Source of the DNA: Syntrophobacter fumaroxidans MPOB
Lineage (GTDB): Bacteria; Desulfobacterota; Syntrophobacteria; Syntrophobacterales; Syntrophobacteraceae
Direction of reading: 5' to 3'
Assembly: GCF_000014965.1 (NCBI RefSeq)
Contig: NC_008554.1
Coordinates: 496,001 to 560,000, forward strand
DNA length: 64,000 nt
Position 1 is the first letter of the stretch, and the number at the start of each line of letters is the position of its first letter. Below the pieces are notes generated by a model that had not been told where the DNA came from, did no database searches, and saw nothing but the letters and a program-made list of their open reading frames with translations. Of the stretch, positions 1 to 9,266 are shown piece after piece. The position numbers and the translations under genes are program-made.

Positions 1-77
1 AGCGTGGTAAAGCGCGTCTTCTCAAACGGCTGCTCAAATGTTTGCTTGATGAGTTTGCGTGCCTGTTGCTTATCCAT
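1..77 (-). CDS. 5' end of a probable Eco57I-like DNA methyltransferase (partial)
   Basis: Only the first 25 codons are inside the window, read from an ATG at 77 leftwards off the edge. The N-terminus contains a K-Q-x-A-x-K-L-I-K pattern followed by F-E-x-P-F-x-K-x-R-F. That style is typical of the start of Eco57I/type IIG-like restriction-modification methylases, but the catalytic motifs lie outside, so the family call is an inference from the first residues only. The ATG begins one base beyond the stop codon of the upstream helicase (stop at 79-81), which implies translational coupling and a shared transcript. Together the two genes suggest a restriction or phage-defence operon continuing left of the window. 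Confidence 0.5.
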   Translation of the reverse strand, partial: MDKQQARKLIKQTFEQPFEKTRFTT

Positions 78-78
78 G

Positions 79-3000
79 CTATTCACCGCTCAAATACATC
101 GACAAAATGACTTCCCGCTTACCGGAGACCGACGGGTTTTGTTCGGCATAATGCCCTTCCAGGAGCTTGGGGGGAATGTGGGTCTGGAGCACTGCCAGCA
201 CCTTGAACGGATTGATCAATTCATTCTTGAGATCGTTGAGGGCTTTCAGGGTTTGTTTGACGGTCTGCTTCGGCAGCCCGCCTTCCGCCAGCTGTGTGAA
301 GACCTTCTTGAGGAAGAGTTCCTGATCGTCGGTCAGCTTTTGGGTGTTCTTCTGCGTCACCTTCAAAATCTTGAGAAGGTTGGCGGCGCTGTCCCGGCCT
401 CCGCCCTTGGCCCTGGGTTGAGGCAGTTCTTCCGTAGTGGCCAGAACGAACGCTTCCTTGTTTTTGTCCAATAAGTCATAAAACTGACTGGGCAGCTCTC
501 TCTTTGCATCCTCCGATCCGCTTTCCATGAATTTAGCCGCCAGCAGGAAATCCAGCTCTTTGGCTTCCGGATGATCCGCCGCCAGGAAAAACTTCTGCAG
601 TTTCCCCCTGCGAAAATAGGTGATGAGGGAATCGGCCTGTTCGGCGTGAGTCTTGGCGGTGCGGGCCTTCCTGGGCAGCCGCTTGATCTTTTCAAAGAGG
701 TCCGGATGCTTGTCGCGGATTTCCTTGATAACGTGGAGATACTTCAGCTCGGTCTCTCCTTGCTCCTCATCGCCTTCCAGGGTGTGCTTGGACAGCAACC
801 GGTCGAACAGCTCATGGGAGCCGATCGGCTCTCCTTCGGTCAGCAGTTCCGCATCGCCGCCCAGGAGGGTCAAGAAGGCGTTGATCTTGGCTTCCGCCGC
901 CTCTCTGAGCTTGATCTGGTCATTGGATTGGGTGGTGGGAAAAAAATTGTAGGTGTGGATCGTGCTCGCCGGCGTATCGATCCGGTTGATGCGGCCGACC
1001 CGCTGCATCATGCGCGTTGGGTTCCAGGGGATATCATAGTTGATCACCGTATTGGAGCGGTGCAGGTTCACGCCTTCCGCCAATACCTCGGTGGCTACCA
1101 GAATGCGATGATCTTGCTTGGGATGGCGGGCTCGGGCATCGAAATTTTCAATCACCTTGTCCCGGGTGGCTTCCCCCGAGGCGCCGGTATAGCACAGCAC
1201 CTTTTCCGGATAGTGGTGCTCTAAATTGGCAAACAGATAGTCCGCGGTTTCCTTGGATTCGGTAAAGATGATGAGATGATTCTTTTTGAGTCCGGCGTCG
1301 GTCGATAATTCATTGAGAAAAGTGAAGAGCTTGGGATCGCGTTTCACCCGGGTCCACAGCTCCTTGATCTCCAAGAGCACATCCCGGTCATGCTGGAGGT
1401 CCTGCCGCAGCGCTTCGGCAAATTCGCTGCTGGGATAACGCTCTGCCTTGCTTTCGTCGATCAGCCGCTGCACGGCGTCATCGTCATCGTTTTCCAGCAG
1501 TTCAAAGATTTTGCGGGTGTGCTTCTTGCTGACGTAAACATTGCCGTTGTCAAATTCCTTGATGAACAGCTCGTAGGAACGGAGGAACCGGTCAATCGAA
1601 TTCCTGAAGGCAAAGAAACTGCTTTCCAGGCGTTTGACCAGCAGAATCTTCATAAACCGGCCCATGTTCCGCTGAGATTGTTTTTCCAGCTGGTCCACCT
1701 TGCCTTGATAATAAAGCAGGGGCATGTATCGAGCATATTTGAACTTCTGGGCAATGAGCTCAACGGTCTTGGTAAAGACCAGGTCTTCCTTCCCGTTGAG
1801 CTCGTAAAACAGCGGCACCGGTCTCTCCACCACGGGGAATTTCAGCCGCTGCTGGTGGATATCCTCGGCAAAGTATTTGACGATCTCGGTCCGGGTCCGC
1901 CGCACCATCAGGTACTTCAGCACCTTTTCCCGAATTTCCCGGGCGTTCTCTTTGACCGTGCTGATGTATTTGTCATAGTCCTTCTGGCGATCCAGGTTCT
2001 TGAGCTTCTGCTCCAGGCGGCTGAAAAATCCTTCAAGATCGGGTAGATTGGGAATCGTGCTTTTCTTGGCTTTTTGAAAGAGTTTCAGCAGGCTCAAGAT
2101 ATCCTTGGGCGCGTTATTGTACGGTGTCGCTGTGACCAGGATCACCCGCTTGCCCCGGCAGACCTCCGCCAGTTTCTCATAGGTCGCCGTGGTTTCCGTG
2201 CGGAAACGGTGGGCTTCATCGATGATGATGTTTTCATATTTCTCGGTGCCCCGTTTGAGGAGATCGTCGAGCTTGCCCAACGATTCAAAATCAGCAGACA
2301 CGCGAAAGTCGGAAAACACATTGGGCCAGGAACCGGGATTGGTTTTCTCGAGCAGTACCGGCGGAGCAATGATCAAGGTTCGGCCGGACAGTTGCCCGGC
2401 GAGCATGGCCGAGACATAGGTTTTGCCCAACCCGACCACATCGGAAATGAAAACCCCGCCGTATTCCAGCAAAATCTTCTTGGCGTTCAAGACGGCCTGC
2501 TCCTGGTACTCCAGCTTCTTGAACTCCTCGGGCAGGTATTTGATAAACACCTCATCGGTCTGACTGAGCTCATCTTTGAAATACTCGTAGAGCAATTTCA
2601 AATAGAGTTGATAGGGCGTGATATTCCGGCTGAGCCAAGTCTTCTGTTGGATGGTCTGTACATAGCGCTCGCCGACGTCCACCGCCGATTGCCACAACTC
2701 CTCGAACTTCTTTCGGGAATACTCATAGTCACTGCGGTTTTTCAACTCCACATTGAACTCCAGGTTATCGATCAATCCGGCTTGGGTGAAGTTGCTCGAA
2801 CCGGTGATAACCCTGCCAACATCTCGATCTCCCTCGCAAAAAGTCATAATATAGAGTTTGGCGTGAATGTTGTGCGACGGATAGGCCCGGATTTCCAACT
2901 TCTTGTCCTTGACCCACGCCACAAACTTGTGGACTCCGGCTTCAACGTTTCGGTTGTCTTCGGAGTCTGCGAACTCATCCTCAACGAGCTTTTCGATTTC

Positions 3001-3339
3001 CTCTTTGGTTTCGGCATGAGAGAATTGCATGACCTCTTGCGTGGGGCTGCCCGCTTTCACCAATAAGTCATAGGTTTGCCGGTTGGTGCTGATACCAATG
3101 AGGATTCTGACTTTTTCGGTTTTCTCCAATGAGTGATACAACGCATGGAAGCCGCTGGTATAGAAATATCCCACCAGGCAGTCAAAAAAAGAAGTGTCTT
3201 TAATGAGCACTTCAAATCGATCTCTTAAACTTTGATGCTGTTCGTTTGTAATAAAAGACAAATCAGTATGCATATGCTCAGCTGAACTTGACGAAGGTTC
3301 TTCGAAATTCTTGCTGTTTGAGCATTGCTGTTGAACCAT
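79..3339 (-). CDS. PLD-nuclease/SNF2-type helicase fusion, probable DNA-defence protein
   Basis: A 1086-residue protein. Residues about 40-240 form a phospholipase D-type nuclease domain with the HxK motif at H159/K161 and a GSSNFT motif at 180-185. A superfamily-2 helicase follows, with Walker A GLGKT at 303-307, DEAH at 374-377, TATPYNN near 403-409, and a late QRVGRINR motif VI. Such fusions occur in restriction and phage-defence loci, where the helicase translocates on DNA and the PLD domain may cut it; that role is inferred. The ATG at 3339 is preferred because AAAGGAA lies just upstream and a longer frame would start upstream of the predicted promoter. It is coupled to the methylase-like gene at 77. 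Confidence 0.85.
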   Translation of the reverse strand: MVQQQCSNSKNFEEPSSSSAEHMHTDLSFITNEQHQSLRDRFEVLIKDTSFFDCLVGYFYTSGFHALYHSLEKTEKVRILIGISTNRQTYDLLVKAGSPTQEVMQFSHAETKEEIEKLVEDEFADSEDNRNVEAGVHKFVAWVKDKKLEIRAYPSHNIHAKLYIMTFCEGDRDVGRVITGSSNFTQAGLIDNLEFNVELKNRSDYEYSRKKFEELWQSAVDVGERYVQTIQQKTWLSRNITPYQLYLKLLYEYFKDELSQTDEVFIKYLPEEFKKLEYQEQAVLNAKKILLEYGGVFISDVVGLGKTYVSAMLAGQLSGRTLIIAPPVLLEKTNPGSWPNVFSDFRVSADFESLGKLDDLLKRGTEKYENIIIDEAHRFRTETTATYEKLAEVCRGKRVILVTATPYNNAPKDILSLLKLFQKAKKSTIPNLPDLEGFFSRLEQKLKNLDRQKDYDKYISTVKENAREIREKVLKYLMVRRTRTEIVKYFAEDIHQQRLKFPVVERPVPLFYELNGKEDLVFTKTVELIAQKFKYARYMPLLYYQGKVDQLEKQSQRNMGRFMKILLVKRLESSFFAFRNSIDRFLRSYELFIKEFDNGNVYVSKKHTRKIFELLENDDDDAVQRLIDESKAERYPSSEFAEALRQDLQHDRDVLLEIKELWTRVKRDPKLFTFLNELSTDAGLKKNHLIIFTESKETADYLFANLEHHYPEKVLCYTGASGEATRDKVIENFDARARHPKQDHRILVATEVLAEGVNLHRSNTVINYDIPWNPTRMMQRVGRINRIDTPASTIHTYNFFPTTQSNDQIKLREAAEAKINAFLTLLGGDAELLTEGEPIGSHELFDRLLSKHTLEGDEEQGETELKYLHVIKEIRDKHPDLFEKIKRLPRKARTAKTHAEQADSLITYFRRGKLQKFFLAADHPEAKELDFLLAAKFMESGSEDAKRELPSQFYDLLDKNKEAFVLATTEELPQPRAKGGGRDSAANLLKILKVTQKNTQKLTDDQELFLKKVFTQLAEGGLPKQTVKQTLKALNDLKNELINPFKVLAVLQTHIPPKLLEGHYAEQNPSVSGKREVILSMYLSGE

Positions 3340-3432
3340 ACTGTTCCTTTCTTTCGGATTATTCTTGGCTGCAACGCGCCTTCCCAATCGGTACATTCCG
3401 GTTCTGGGATTGCCGCCGGCTCGCACTTTCTT

Positions 3433-3462
3433 AGAATACTCCAATCAGGTGCAAGGTGTCAA
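3433..3462 (-). promoter_or_regulatory. Predicted sigma70 promoter of the helicase/methylase operon
   Basis: On the minus strand TTGACA (plus 3457-3462) and TATTCT (plus 3433-3438) are separated by 18 bases. It would give a leader of roughly 85 bases before the ATG at 3339, and it rules out a longer reading frame starting at 3444. Consensus match by eye only. Confidence 0.5.
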
Positions 3463-4175
3463 AACGAGAAAGGAAGTAGAGGTTTCTGGTTCCTTGAGGC
3501 CGTTTTCATATTGGGTCAGGCGGAATTAGCATCCCTGCTAATTCCGGCCTGGCTCGGGGTATTCAATTCCCTATTGCCTTCAATCCCCCGCAGAACGTGG
3601 TTGGAGACTATCGACGTCCGGCGGCGCCGGGTCTGGTCGGTGTGTTGAAAAGAGCCGGCCGGAATCCCGCGGACCGCGCCCGGAACACATCTTCCGGTAA
3701 TGCCTGCTGAAGTTCCTAAAATGTCCTGACACCACTTTGGCCGATCTTCCCCTGCTACCGATTTGCCGGGAATTTCGGGCGCAAGCCCTTGTCCATGTCA
3801 TTAATCAAACCGGTGGGGGAATCCCGGCTGGTCGAATTCGAAGAGTATCCCGTTCGCGTCCGGGCGGAAGGGCAATGCCGCCCACCGAGGCGTATTCGAC
3901 GGCAAGTATCCCGTTCGCATGCGGGCGGGGGCCGTGGCTCCCATCCTATAAACAAGATCCGCCGGTTTCTCTCCGGCTTCCCGGCGCGCAATACTTTCGG
4001 TGCAGGGACAAATCCGCCCTCCTTGACATATCGCTTGCGCGTTTGACCGGAGAATCGTATGGTCTTGCGGATTTCGGCTTCGCGGCGGCGGTCATTCGGG
4101 GAAGACCCGGTCTCAAGATGCGATTCGGACGAACAGCGCACGGTTTCATGCAGTGTTCCGGGTGGAGGAGATGTC
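3463..4175. other. Gene-free stretch before the prenyltransferase
   Basis: About 700 bases in which no frame looks like a real protein; the open frames here are GC-rich shadows with odd composition. Apart from the hairpin at 3517-3551, a short imperfect direct repeat of the form AGTATCCCGTTCGC followed by CGGGCGG occurs near 3845 and again near 3909. It may be the decayed boundary between the defence island and the core genome. Confidence 0.5.
3517..3551. repeat. Long hairpin upstream of the helicase operon
   Basis: A perfect 10-base inverted repeat, GGAATTAGCA / TGCTAATTCC (3522-3531 and 3536-3545), has a four-base loop and extends outwards with CAGGC/GCCTG after one bulged base. No T-run follows on either strand, so it is not a normal terminator. 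It sits about 55 bases upstream of the helicase promoter and could be an operator-like dyad or a relic of a palindromic repeat. Confidence 0.55.
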
Positions 4176-5096
4176 ATGGGAAGACTGATACTGTGGTTCA
4201 AGGAAACGAGACCCCAATTCCTCTTTCTGTCGGTTGTTCTAGCCTTTCTTGGAACGGCGATCGCCTGGTACTACGGGTCCTTCAACCTCGGATACGCTCT
4301 TCTTGCGGGTTTCGGGCTGGTGCTGACCCACGGCAGCGCCAATGCCATAAACGATTATTTCGATTACAAGAGCGGAATCGACCTGCACGTCGTCAGGACC
4401 CCTTTCAGCGGGGGAAGCGGACTCGTCCCCGACGGGAAACTTCCGCTTGGACATGCGCTCTGGGTTGGCGTCGTCACGTCGGTAGCCGCCCTGATGATCG
4501 GCGTTTTTTTCGTGATCGTGAGCGGCTGGCAGTTGATACCGCTCCTGGTTGCGGCAATTCTGTGCCTGGTCCTGTATACGCCCGTGATATTGAGAACCAA
4601 CCGGCCCGAGTGGTCGCCGGGGCTGGGGCTGGGCATATTGCCCATAATGGGTTTCTATTTCGTGCAGACCGGCCGATACGACTGGGTCGTCCTGGTCGCC
4701 TCGGTTCCCAGCGGTATCCTGGTGCACAACCTGCTCCTGCTGAACGAGTTTCCCGATGTGGAGGCGGACAGGATGGGCGGCAGGAAGACGACCCCCGTCG
4801 TGTACGGCATGGAGGCCGCCGCCCGGGTGTTCAGGATTGCGACGGTATCCGTTTATGTCTGGATTGTCGGGTGCGTGCTGTTGACCGTTGCAACCGGTCG
4901 AGTCGTGATGCCGGTCTATTGCCTGATCGCGTTGTTCACTCTGCCTCTGGCCGTAAAAGCCATGCGGGGGGCCGGGGAATACAGGGATATGAGCAGGCTG
5001 GTTCCGGCTCTGGGCACGAACGTGATGTTCATCCTGCTGACCCAGGTCTTGCTGGGGGTGGGTTACATCCTGGGAAAGATCTTCCCCATATCGTGA
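4176..5096 (+). CDS. UbiA-family polyprenyltransferase, MenA-like
   Basis: A 306-residue polytopic membrane protein. It carries the first prenyl-diphosphate/Mg2+ motif of UbiA enzymes as NDYFDYKSGID at residues 59-69 and a second acidic motif, DVEADRMGG, in the second half. The NDYFDYKxGID form resembles 1,4-dihydroxy-2-naphthoate polyprenyltransferases (MenA), so it probably prenylates an aromatic acceptor in menaquinone synthesis; other UbiA substrates are not excluded. The ATG at 4176 has GGAGGAG seven bases upstream. It stands alone, with no other men genes in the window. Confidence 0.8.
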   Translation: MGRLILWFKETRPQFLFLSVVLAFLGTAIAWYYGSFNLGYALLAGFGLVLTHGSANAINDYFDYKSGIDLHVVRTPFSGGSGLVPDGKLPLGHALWVGVVTSVAALMIGVFFVIVSGWQLIPLLVAAILCLVLYTPVILRTNRPEWSPGLGLGILPIMGFYFVQTGRYDWVVLVASVPSGILVHNLLLLNEFPDVEADRMGGRKTTPVVYGMEAAARVFRIATVSVYVWIVGCVLLTVATGRVVMPVYCLIALFTLPLAVKAMRGAGEYRDMSRLVPALGTNVMFILLTQVLLGVGYILGKIFPIS

Positions 5097-5541
5097 CGGA
5101 AAGCAGTTGAAACCGGTCTCAGACCAGGTTGCGTTCAAGACGACACAACACCTGCCCGTCGGGAGGTGACGCGGGCGGGGATAAACCCCGGGGACCGTGC
5201 GGTTCCGTAGGGTGGGCACGGTTCCTCCGTGCCCACGTCAAGCCGGGTCTCGTGCCCCCGCACTCGTCATGATCGCTACGAAAGCGTGCGGCCGCCGGCC
5301 TCTTCAATGGGGGCGTTCCTCACGTCGGCTCCAGATCGTTCAGGGCGTCAAGCGCTGGGGCAAGGGTATTGGGACCGTGGGCTGCGCTGTCGCGCATCCC
5401 ACCCTACGCGACTCGAAAGTTGACAAAGAACACGGTTGCTACGTTTGACCGGCACATCGGTCCTTGCATGGGCGGGTTTCGTCTCGGCCGGTGCCGCCTC
5501 GCGCTGAGCAGGCGTTGAGTGATCCTGAACGCGCCGCGGTC
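5097..5541. other. Intergenic stretch between convergent prenyltransferase and YcaO genes
   Basis: 445 bases between two converging genes. It holds the repeat copy at 5131 and several GC-rich inverted repeats, for example the GTGGGCACGG/CCGTGCCCAC pair around 5212-5237. No frame with credible coding character was found and no clear T-rich terminator could be assigned. Confidence 0.5.
5131..5180 (+). repeat. Dispersed palindromic repeat, copy A
   Basis: Starting 34 bases after the prenyltransferase stop is TGCGTTCAAGA, followed by a GACACAACACCTGCCCG-like stretch and a GGTGACGCGGGCGGG box. The same string, with small changes, recurs at 31503 and, shortened, at 52340. A shorter version of the terminal motif is at 31139. 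All copies lie in the space just after a gene. Confidence 0.6.
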
Positions 5542-7296
5542 TCAGCTCTGCCCCGCGGCCCGCTCCCGGGCCAGGTCGGCTTCCAGCCGGTCGATGTTCT
5601 CCCGGGCGAAATCGATGCCGGGGTCCAGCTCGAGGGCGATCCGGTAGACCTTGATGGCTTCTTCCCTGTGGCCGAGGTCCCTCAGGTTGGACCCGATGTT
5701 GGCGTAGTCGATGGCCGACCCCGGGTCGAGTTCGATCGCCTTCTCGAACGCCTCGATCGCTTCGTGATGCTTCTTCAGCTTGAAATAGCAGAATCCCCGC
5801 AGATTATAGATTTCCTTGAGCTCGCTGTTGAGCAGCTCCGCGCGCTCCAGGGCTTCGAGCGCCGGTTCGTATTCTCCCAGCGCCTTGTGGCAGGAGGCAA
5901 TGTGGACGTGGATGCTCGCCAGCTCTCTCGGGTCCGGTTCCTGTTCGAGCGCCTTGCGGAAAAGCGGGATGGCGGGCCCGGGTTTGTCTTCGAGCTCCAG
6001 GCCGTGGGCGAGGAAAAAGGTCAGATCGTAGCGGGGGCCGAAAAGGTTGAGCAGCCGTTCCATCTGAGCGACGACCTCCCCGGGGGCGCAGCCCCTGAGG
6101 ATCGTTCGCGCCGCGTGCTGGGCGAAATCCGTGTCGCGCGTGTGCTCCAGGAAGTGGGCGCCGGGAATGACGGTGTAGACGGCGGGCACCTGCAGTTCCG
6201 GGTGCTCCACGTTGATGACCATGACTTCCATGCCGATCCGTTTCAGGGCGTCCACGCAACGCTCGATTTCGATCCGCATGTTGTCGTGCGAAAGGTCGGG
6301 AAGGGCGCTGATGGGGATCGTCTCGTGATCGTCCGTCAGGTAGCGCGCCTGGTCGAGGGAAGCGTACTTGGGCAGAGTGGGCCGGTAGGAGGTCCGGTTC
6401 TCGAAATCGCCCGCGAGCTGGGCGATTTCGGTCAGGGCTCGGCAGAGCGATTTTTCGGGGTTGGAGGTGGTCCCGACGGTGAAGACGATCTCGCTCCGGT
6501 CGGGGAACGTCGACGGGTCGTAGGCCAGCGCTCCGACGGAAGGGATCCCGGTATCCAGGGAGAAGTCCTTGAGATGCAGGACGATCCCCTGCTTTCGGAA
6601 CTTGTCGATCAGTTCCACCGCGGCCGGGTCTCGAACCGAGCCGGGATCGATCGTCGGGGTGGGGCGTTCGCCGTAGCAGATGACGGACCCGACATGCCTT
6701 TCCACCACTTCGCAAAGACTTTGCAGGATGGCCTCCTCGATGGTGTTTCCGGCCGCCGGACCGTTGTACTCGTTGATGAGGTAGAACCAGTCGATGGGGA
6801 TCATTTGATAAATCTTCTGCGTGAGGTTCCGGGCAACAGCCCAGCGCAGGGGAAAATCCTGGAGGAAGCTCCTCACCAGGTCGACGGGCGTGGTCTCATC
6901 GTGGATGGACCGCTTGAAGTCCTCGGGCGACACCACCTGCTGCGGCACTTCCCGGTAGCGGAGCGTGGGGAAATCGCTCTGGTGGATGAACGAGAAGAAG
7001 CTGTAGCGCTCCATGAGCTCCATCAAGGCGCTCGCTTCCGCCTGGATTGGAGAGGCGCCTTTGCCCATCTGTTTCTTGGTGCCGGTCAGGCGCGTTGCAT
7101 CCGAGCCGCAAAGGCTGATGTAGACGGGAATGTCGAGGCGCCCGGTGTCGATGCGGATGGTCTTGTTCAGGATATCGACGTTGAGCCCGGACAACCGCTT
7201 CCTGACCCAGGCGACGGTGTCGTCGGGACTTCTGGCCTTGTCCTGGTCGTGGCGAAAAGCCTTGAAGCAGTCGGCAACGAATACTCGTGAGCTCAT
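5542..7296 (-). CDS. YcaO-domain protein with C-terminal TPR repeats
   Basis: 584 residues. The N-terminal ~400 residues are a YcaO domain, an ATP-dependent cyclodehydratase/thioamidase fold that activates backbone amides with ATP. The ExxExxER-type nucleotide-binding segments are visible as EASALMELMERY (about 87-98) and EEAILQSLCEVVER. The C-terminal ~150 residues hold about four TPR helices with the usual A-x-x-x-F/Y-x-x-A-I-x-L-x-P pattern. The ATG at 7296 has AGGAG eight bases upstream. No TfuA homologue, precursor peptide or RiPP exporter is adjacent, so the substrate is unknown; the TPRs may recruit a protein partner. RNase D is encoded 88 bases upstream on the same strand. Confidence 0.85.
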   Translation of the reverse strand: MSSRVFVADCFKAFRHDQDKARSPDDTVAWVRKRLSGLNVDILNKTIRIDTGRLDIPVYISLCGSDATRLTGTKKQMGKGASPIQAEASALMELMERYSFFSFIHQSDFPTLRYREVPQQVVSPEDFKRSIHDETTPVDLVRSFLQDFPLRWAVARNLTQKIYQMIPIDWFYLINEYNGPAAGNTIEEAILQSLCEVVERHVGSVICYGERPTPTIDPGSVRDPAAVELIDKFRKQGIVLHLKDFSLDTGIPSVGALAYDPSTFPDRSEIVFTVGTTSNPEKSLCRALTEIAQLAGDFENRTSYRPTLPKYASLDQARYLTDDHETIPISALPDLSHDNMRIEIERCVDALKRIGMEVMVINVEHPELQVPAVYTVIPGAHFLEHTRDTDFAQHAARTILRGCAPGEVVAQMERLLNLFGPRYDLTFFLAHGLELEDKPGPAIPLFRKALEQEPDPRELASIHVHIASCHKALGEYEPALEALERAELLNSELKEIYNLRGFCYFKLKKHHEAIEAFEKAIELDPGSAIDYANIGSNLRDLGHREEAIKVYRIALELDPGIDFARENIDRLEADLARERAAGQS

Positions 7297-7384
7297 CTGC
7301 GTCTCCTGAGAACAACGCCGTCGCCGCTCACCGGGAGGCCGGCGCAGGGGCCGGTCCCGGCGTCGCGAACGATTCCCCGGGGGG

Positions 7385-8272
7385 TCATTCCCTGGCTTCG
7401 GTATCGTTCGAGTTGTTGTTTTGCCTGATGATCTCGATTAGAAAAGACGCCGCCTTCGGGTCGTGGAAACTGCGGGGCAGCCCCTTGATCCGAGAGATTT
7501 CATCCACGCTGTCGGGCCGAGCGTCGGCAAGGCGGAGCAAGGCCTCGTTGGACATGATGCGAAACGGTGCCCGGTCCCGCCTGCGAGCCTCTTTTTCCCG
7601 GAACATGTAGAGCGCCTTCAGGATGCTCTTCCCCGCGGCGTCAAGCGACCGGGCGCCGTTGATCTGGAGGAAGCCCCTGGGATGAAACGTCTTTTCCGGG
7701 ACCTGCTGCTCGCTGGCCTTTTCGAAAGCTTCGCAGGCTTCCGCCCAGAGCTCCCGGGACTGCAGGTCCGCCGCGAGCATATGCCGGAGCGCAATCAGGT
7801 AATGGGTGTCCAACCGCGCATAATCGAGCTGGTCGGGGACGAGCGGCCGCTTCCCCCAGTCATAACGCTGCCATCGCTTGTTCAGGGAGACCCCGAAATG
7901 GGTTTCGAGGATCTTGGACAGGCCGAGCTGCTTGTAGCCGAGCAGCTTGCAGGCGATGGCCGTGTCGAAAAGCCCGTTGAATCGGAACTGAAAGTCGCGC
8001 CTCAAGCCGAGGACGTCGTTGGACGCGGCATGGAGGACCTTCTCGATCCGGGGATTTTCGAAAAGTCGTCCGAGCACGCTCAAATCCTTGAGGGAGAGCG
8101 GGTCGATGATGTAGTCCCGCTCCGGGCTCGAAATCTGGATGAGGCATACCCGGTCGAAGTAGGCGTAGAAACTGTTGGATTCGGTATCGACGGCCAGATG
8201 GCGGGCGGTGGAAAGCTGTCGCACCAGGGCATCGAGCTCGGATGGCTTTTCGATGACGACAACTGGATTCAT
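7385..8272 (-). CDS. rnd: Ribonuclease D-like 3'-5' exonuclease
   Basis: 295 residues. The DEDDy exonuclease domain is visible: D-T-E at 29-31 (motif I), an H-A-A-S-N-D segment (motif II) and Y-A-R-L-D-T-H-Y (motif III). An HRDC-like helical domain follows in the last third. RNase D trims tRNA precursors and other structured RNA 3' ends. It is somewhat shorter than the E. coli enzyme (about 375 residues), which has two helical domains. The ATG at 8272 is supported by AGGAAA upstream; a longer frame to 8344 overlaps the divergent Smr gene and has no ribosome site. It is divergent from the Smr gene, with 58 bases between starts. Confidence 0.88.
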   Translation of the reverse strand: MNPVVVIEKPSELDALVRQLSTARHLAVDTESNSFYAYFDRVCLIQISSPERDYIIDPLSLKDLSVLGRLFENPRIEKVLHAASNDVLGLRRDFQFRFNGLFDTAIACKLLGYKQLGLSKILETHFGVSLNKRWQRYDWGKRPLVPDQLDYARLDTHYLIALRHMLAADLQSRELWAEACEAFEKASEQQVPEKTFHPRGFLQINGARSLDAAGKSILKALYMFREKEARRRDRAPFRIMSNEALLRLADARPDSVDEISRIKGLPRSFHDPKAASFLIEIIRQNNNSNDTEARE

Positions 8273-8330
8273 GAAAGGGTTTCCTGTCAAATTCCGCTGT
8301 GATATTTGTATGCTGAAAGAGAGGCCGACC

Positions 8331-9092
8331 ATGCGCAAGCGCAAAACAGGATCTCCCGATCCGGCACAACGTCCGCGTGAAAAAAAACAACGCGTGCAGG
8401 CTTTCTATACTCCTTTTAGCGCCTTGGGGCAACACCCGGCAGCGCCGCCGTCAAAGAATCGCGCAAAGAAAACCCGACCGGCCCATGACGTTCCCGCCGC
8501 GGTTTCCGTCGAAGCCGAGGAAAGCGATCGTCTCTTTCGGGAAGCGATGAAAGGTGTCGTGCCCATCGACCGGGCCGGGCAGGAGCGGGTGCCTCCCCCG
8601 GCTCCCGTCGGCACTCCCGCGCGGTTCCTCCAGCAGGAGGAATTGGAAGCCCTCACCCACCTCGAGGATCTGGTGTCCGGGGATATTCCCTTCGAACTGG
8701 TCTACTCGGACGAGTACGTGGACGGCGCGGTGGTGGGACTGTCCCCGAAGGTACTCAAGAAGCTCCGCAACGGCGACTTCAGTTACCAGGAATACGTGGA
8801 CCTGCACGGTTACACGCGGGCCGAGGCGAGGGCGGTGGTCATCGACTTCGTGCAGGAGAGCTTTGCCCGGAAATTGCGCTGCATCCTGATCATTTCGGGC
8901 CGCGGGCTCAATTCCAGGGACAAGGAGCCGGTGCTGAAGCAGGGTCTCGTTTCGTGGCTGATCCGCGCCCCGCTCAAGAGCATGGTGCTCGCCTTCGCCT
9001 CCGCCCGCTCCTACGACGGAGGGGCCGGGGCGTTCTACATTCTCCTGCGCCGAAACAAGGGCGGCGCCCCGCTGGTGACGCCGGCGAATTGA
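8331..9092 (+). CDS. Smr (MutS2 C-terminal type) domain protein
   Basis: 253 residues. A basic, disordered N-terminal half precedes a C-terminal Smr domain with the DLHG motif (YVDLHGYTRAEA) and the SGRG motif (ISGRGLNS). Stand-alone Smr proteins are structure-specific or RNA-cleaving endonucleases; the cellular target of this group is not established. The ATG at 8331 follows GAGAGG at good spacing. An in-frame ATG at 8310 lacks a ribosome site. It faces away from rnd, so the 58-base gap must hold both promoters. Confidence 0.85.
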   Translation: MRKRKTGSPDPAQRPREKKQRVQAFYTPFSALGQHPAAPPSKNRAKKTRPAHDVPAAVSVEAEESDRLFREAMKGVVPIDRAGQERVPPPAPVGTPARFLQQEELEALTHLEDLVSGDIPFELVYSDEYVDGAVVGLSPKVLKKLRNGDFSYQEYVDLHGYTRAEARAVVIDFVQESFARKLRCILIISGRGLNSRDKEPVLKQGLVSWLIRAPLKSMVLAFASARSYDGGAGAFYILLRRNKGGAPLVTPAN

Positions 9093-9266
9093 GCGTTCAC
9101 CGCGGGCCGTTTCCGCATTTGCCCGATTCGGAGCACTGACCTGCACAGAGGTGTCTCGGCCAACGGACTATAATGTCTGAAGCGGGAACGGGATTAATGG
9201 AGCAGGCGGGAAGGACGAAGTCCCGGGAGGCTCGCGAGGGGGCCTCCCGAGGGGGGCATCCGGGGG

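Noticed and set aside
3737-5110. Long plus-strand frame of 457 codons overlapping the prenyltransferase
   Set aside because: It is a shadow in another frame of the UbiA gene, rich in Arg, Gly and Pro, as expected for out-of-frame GC-rich DNA.
5464-7290. 608-codon plus-strand frame opposite the YcaO gene
   Set aside because: It mirrors the real gene on the other strand; the minus frame has conserved motifs and a good ribosome site, the plus frame has neither.
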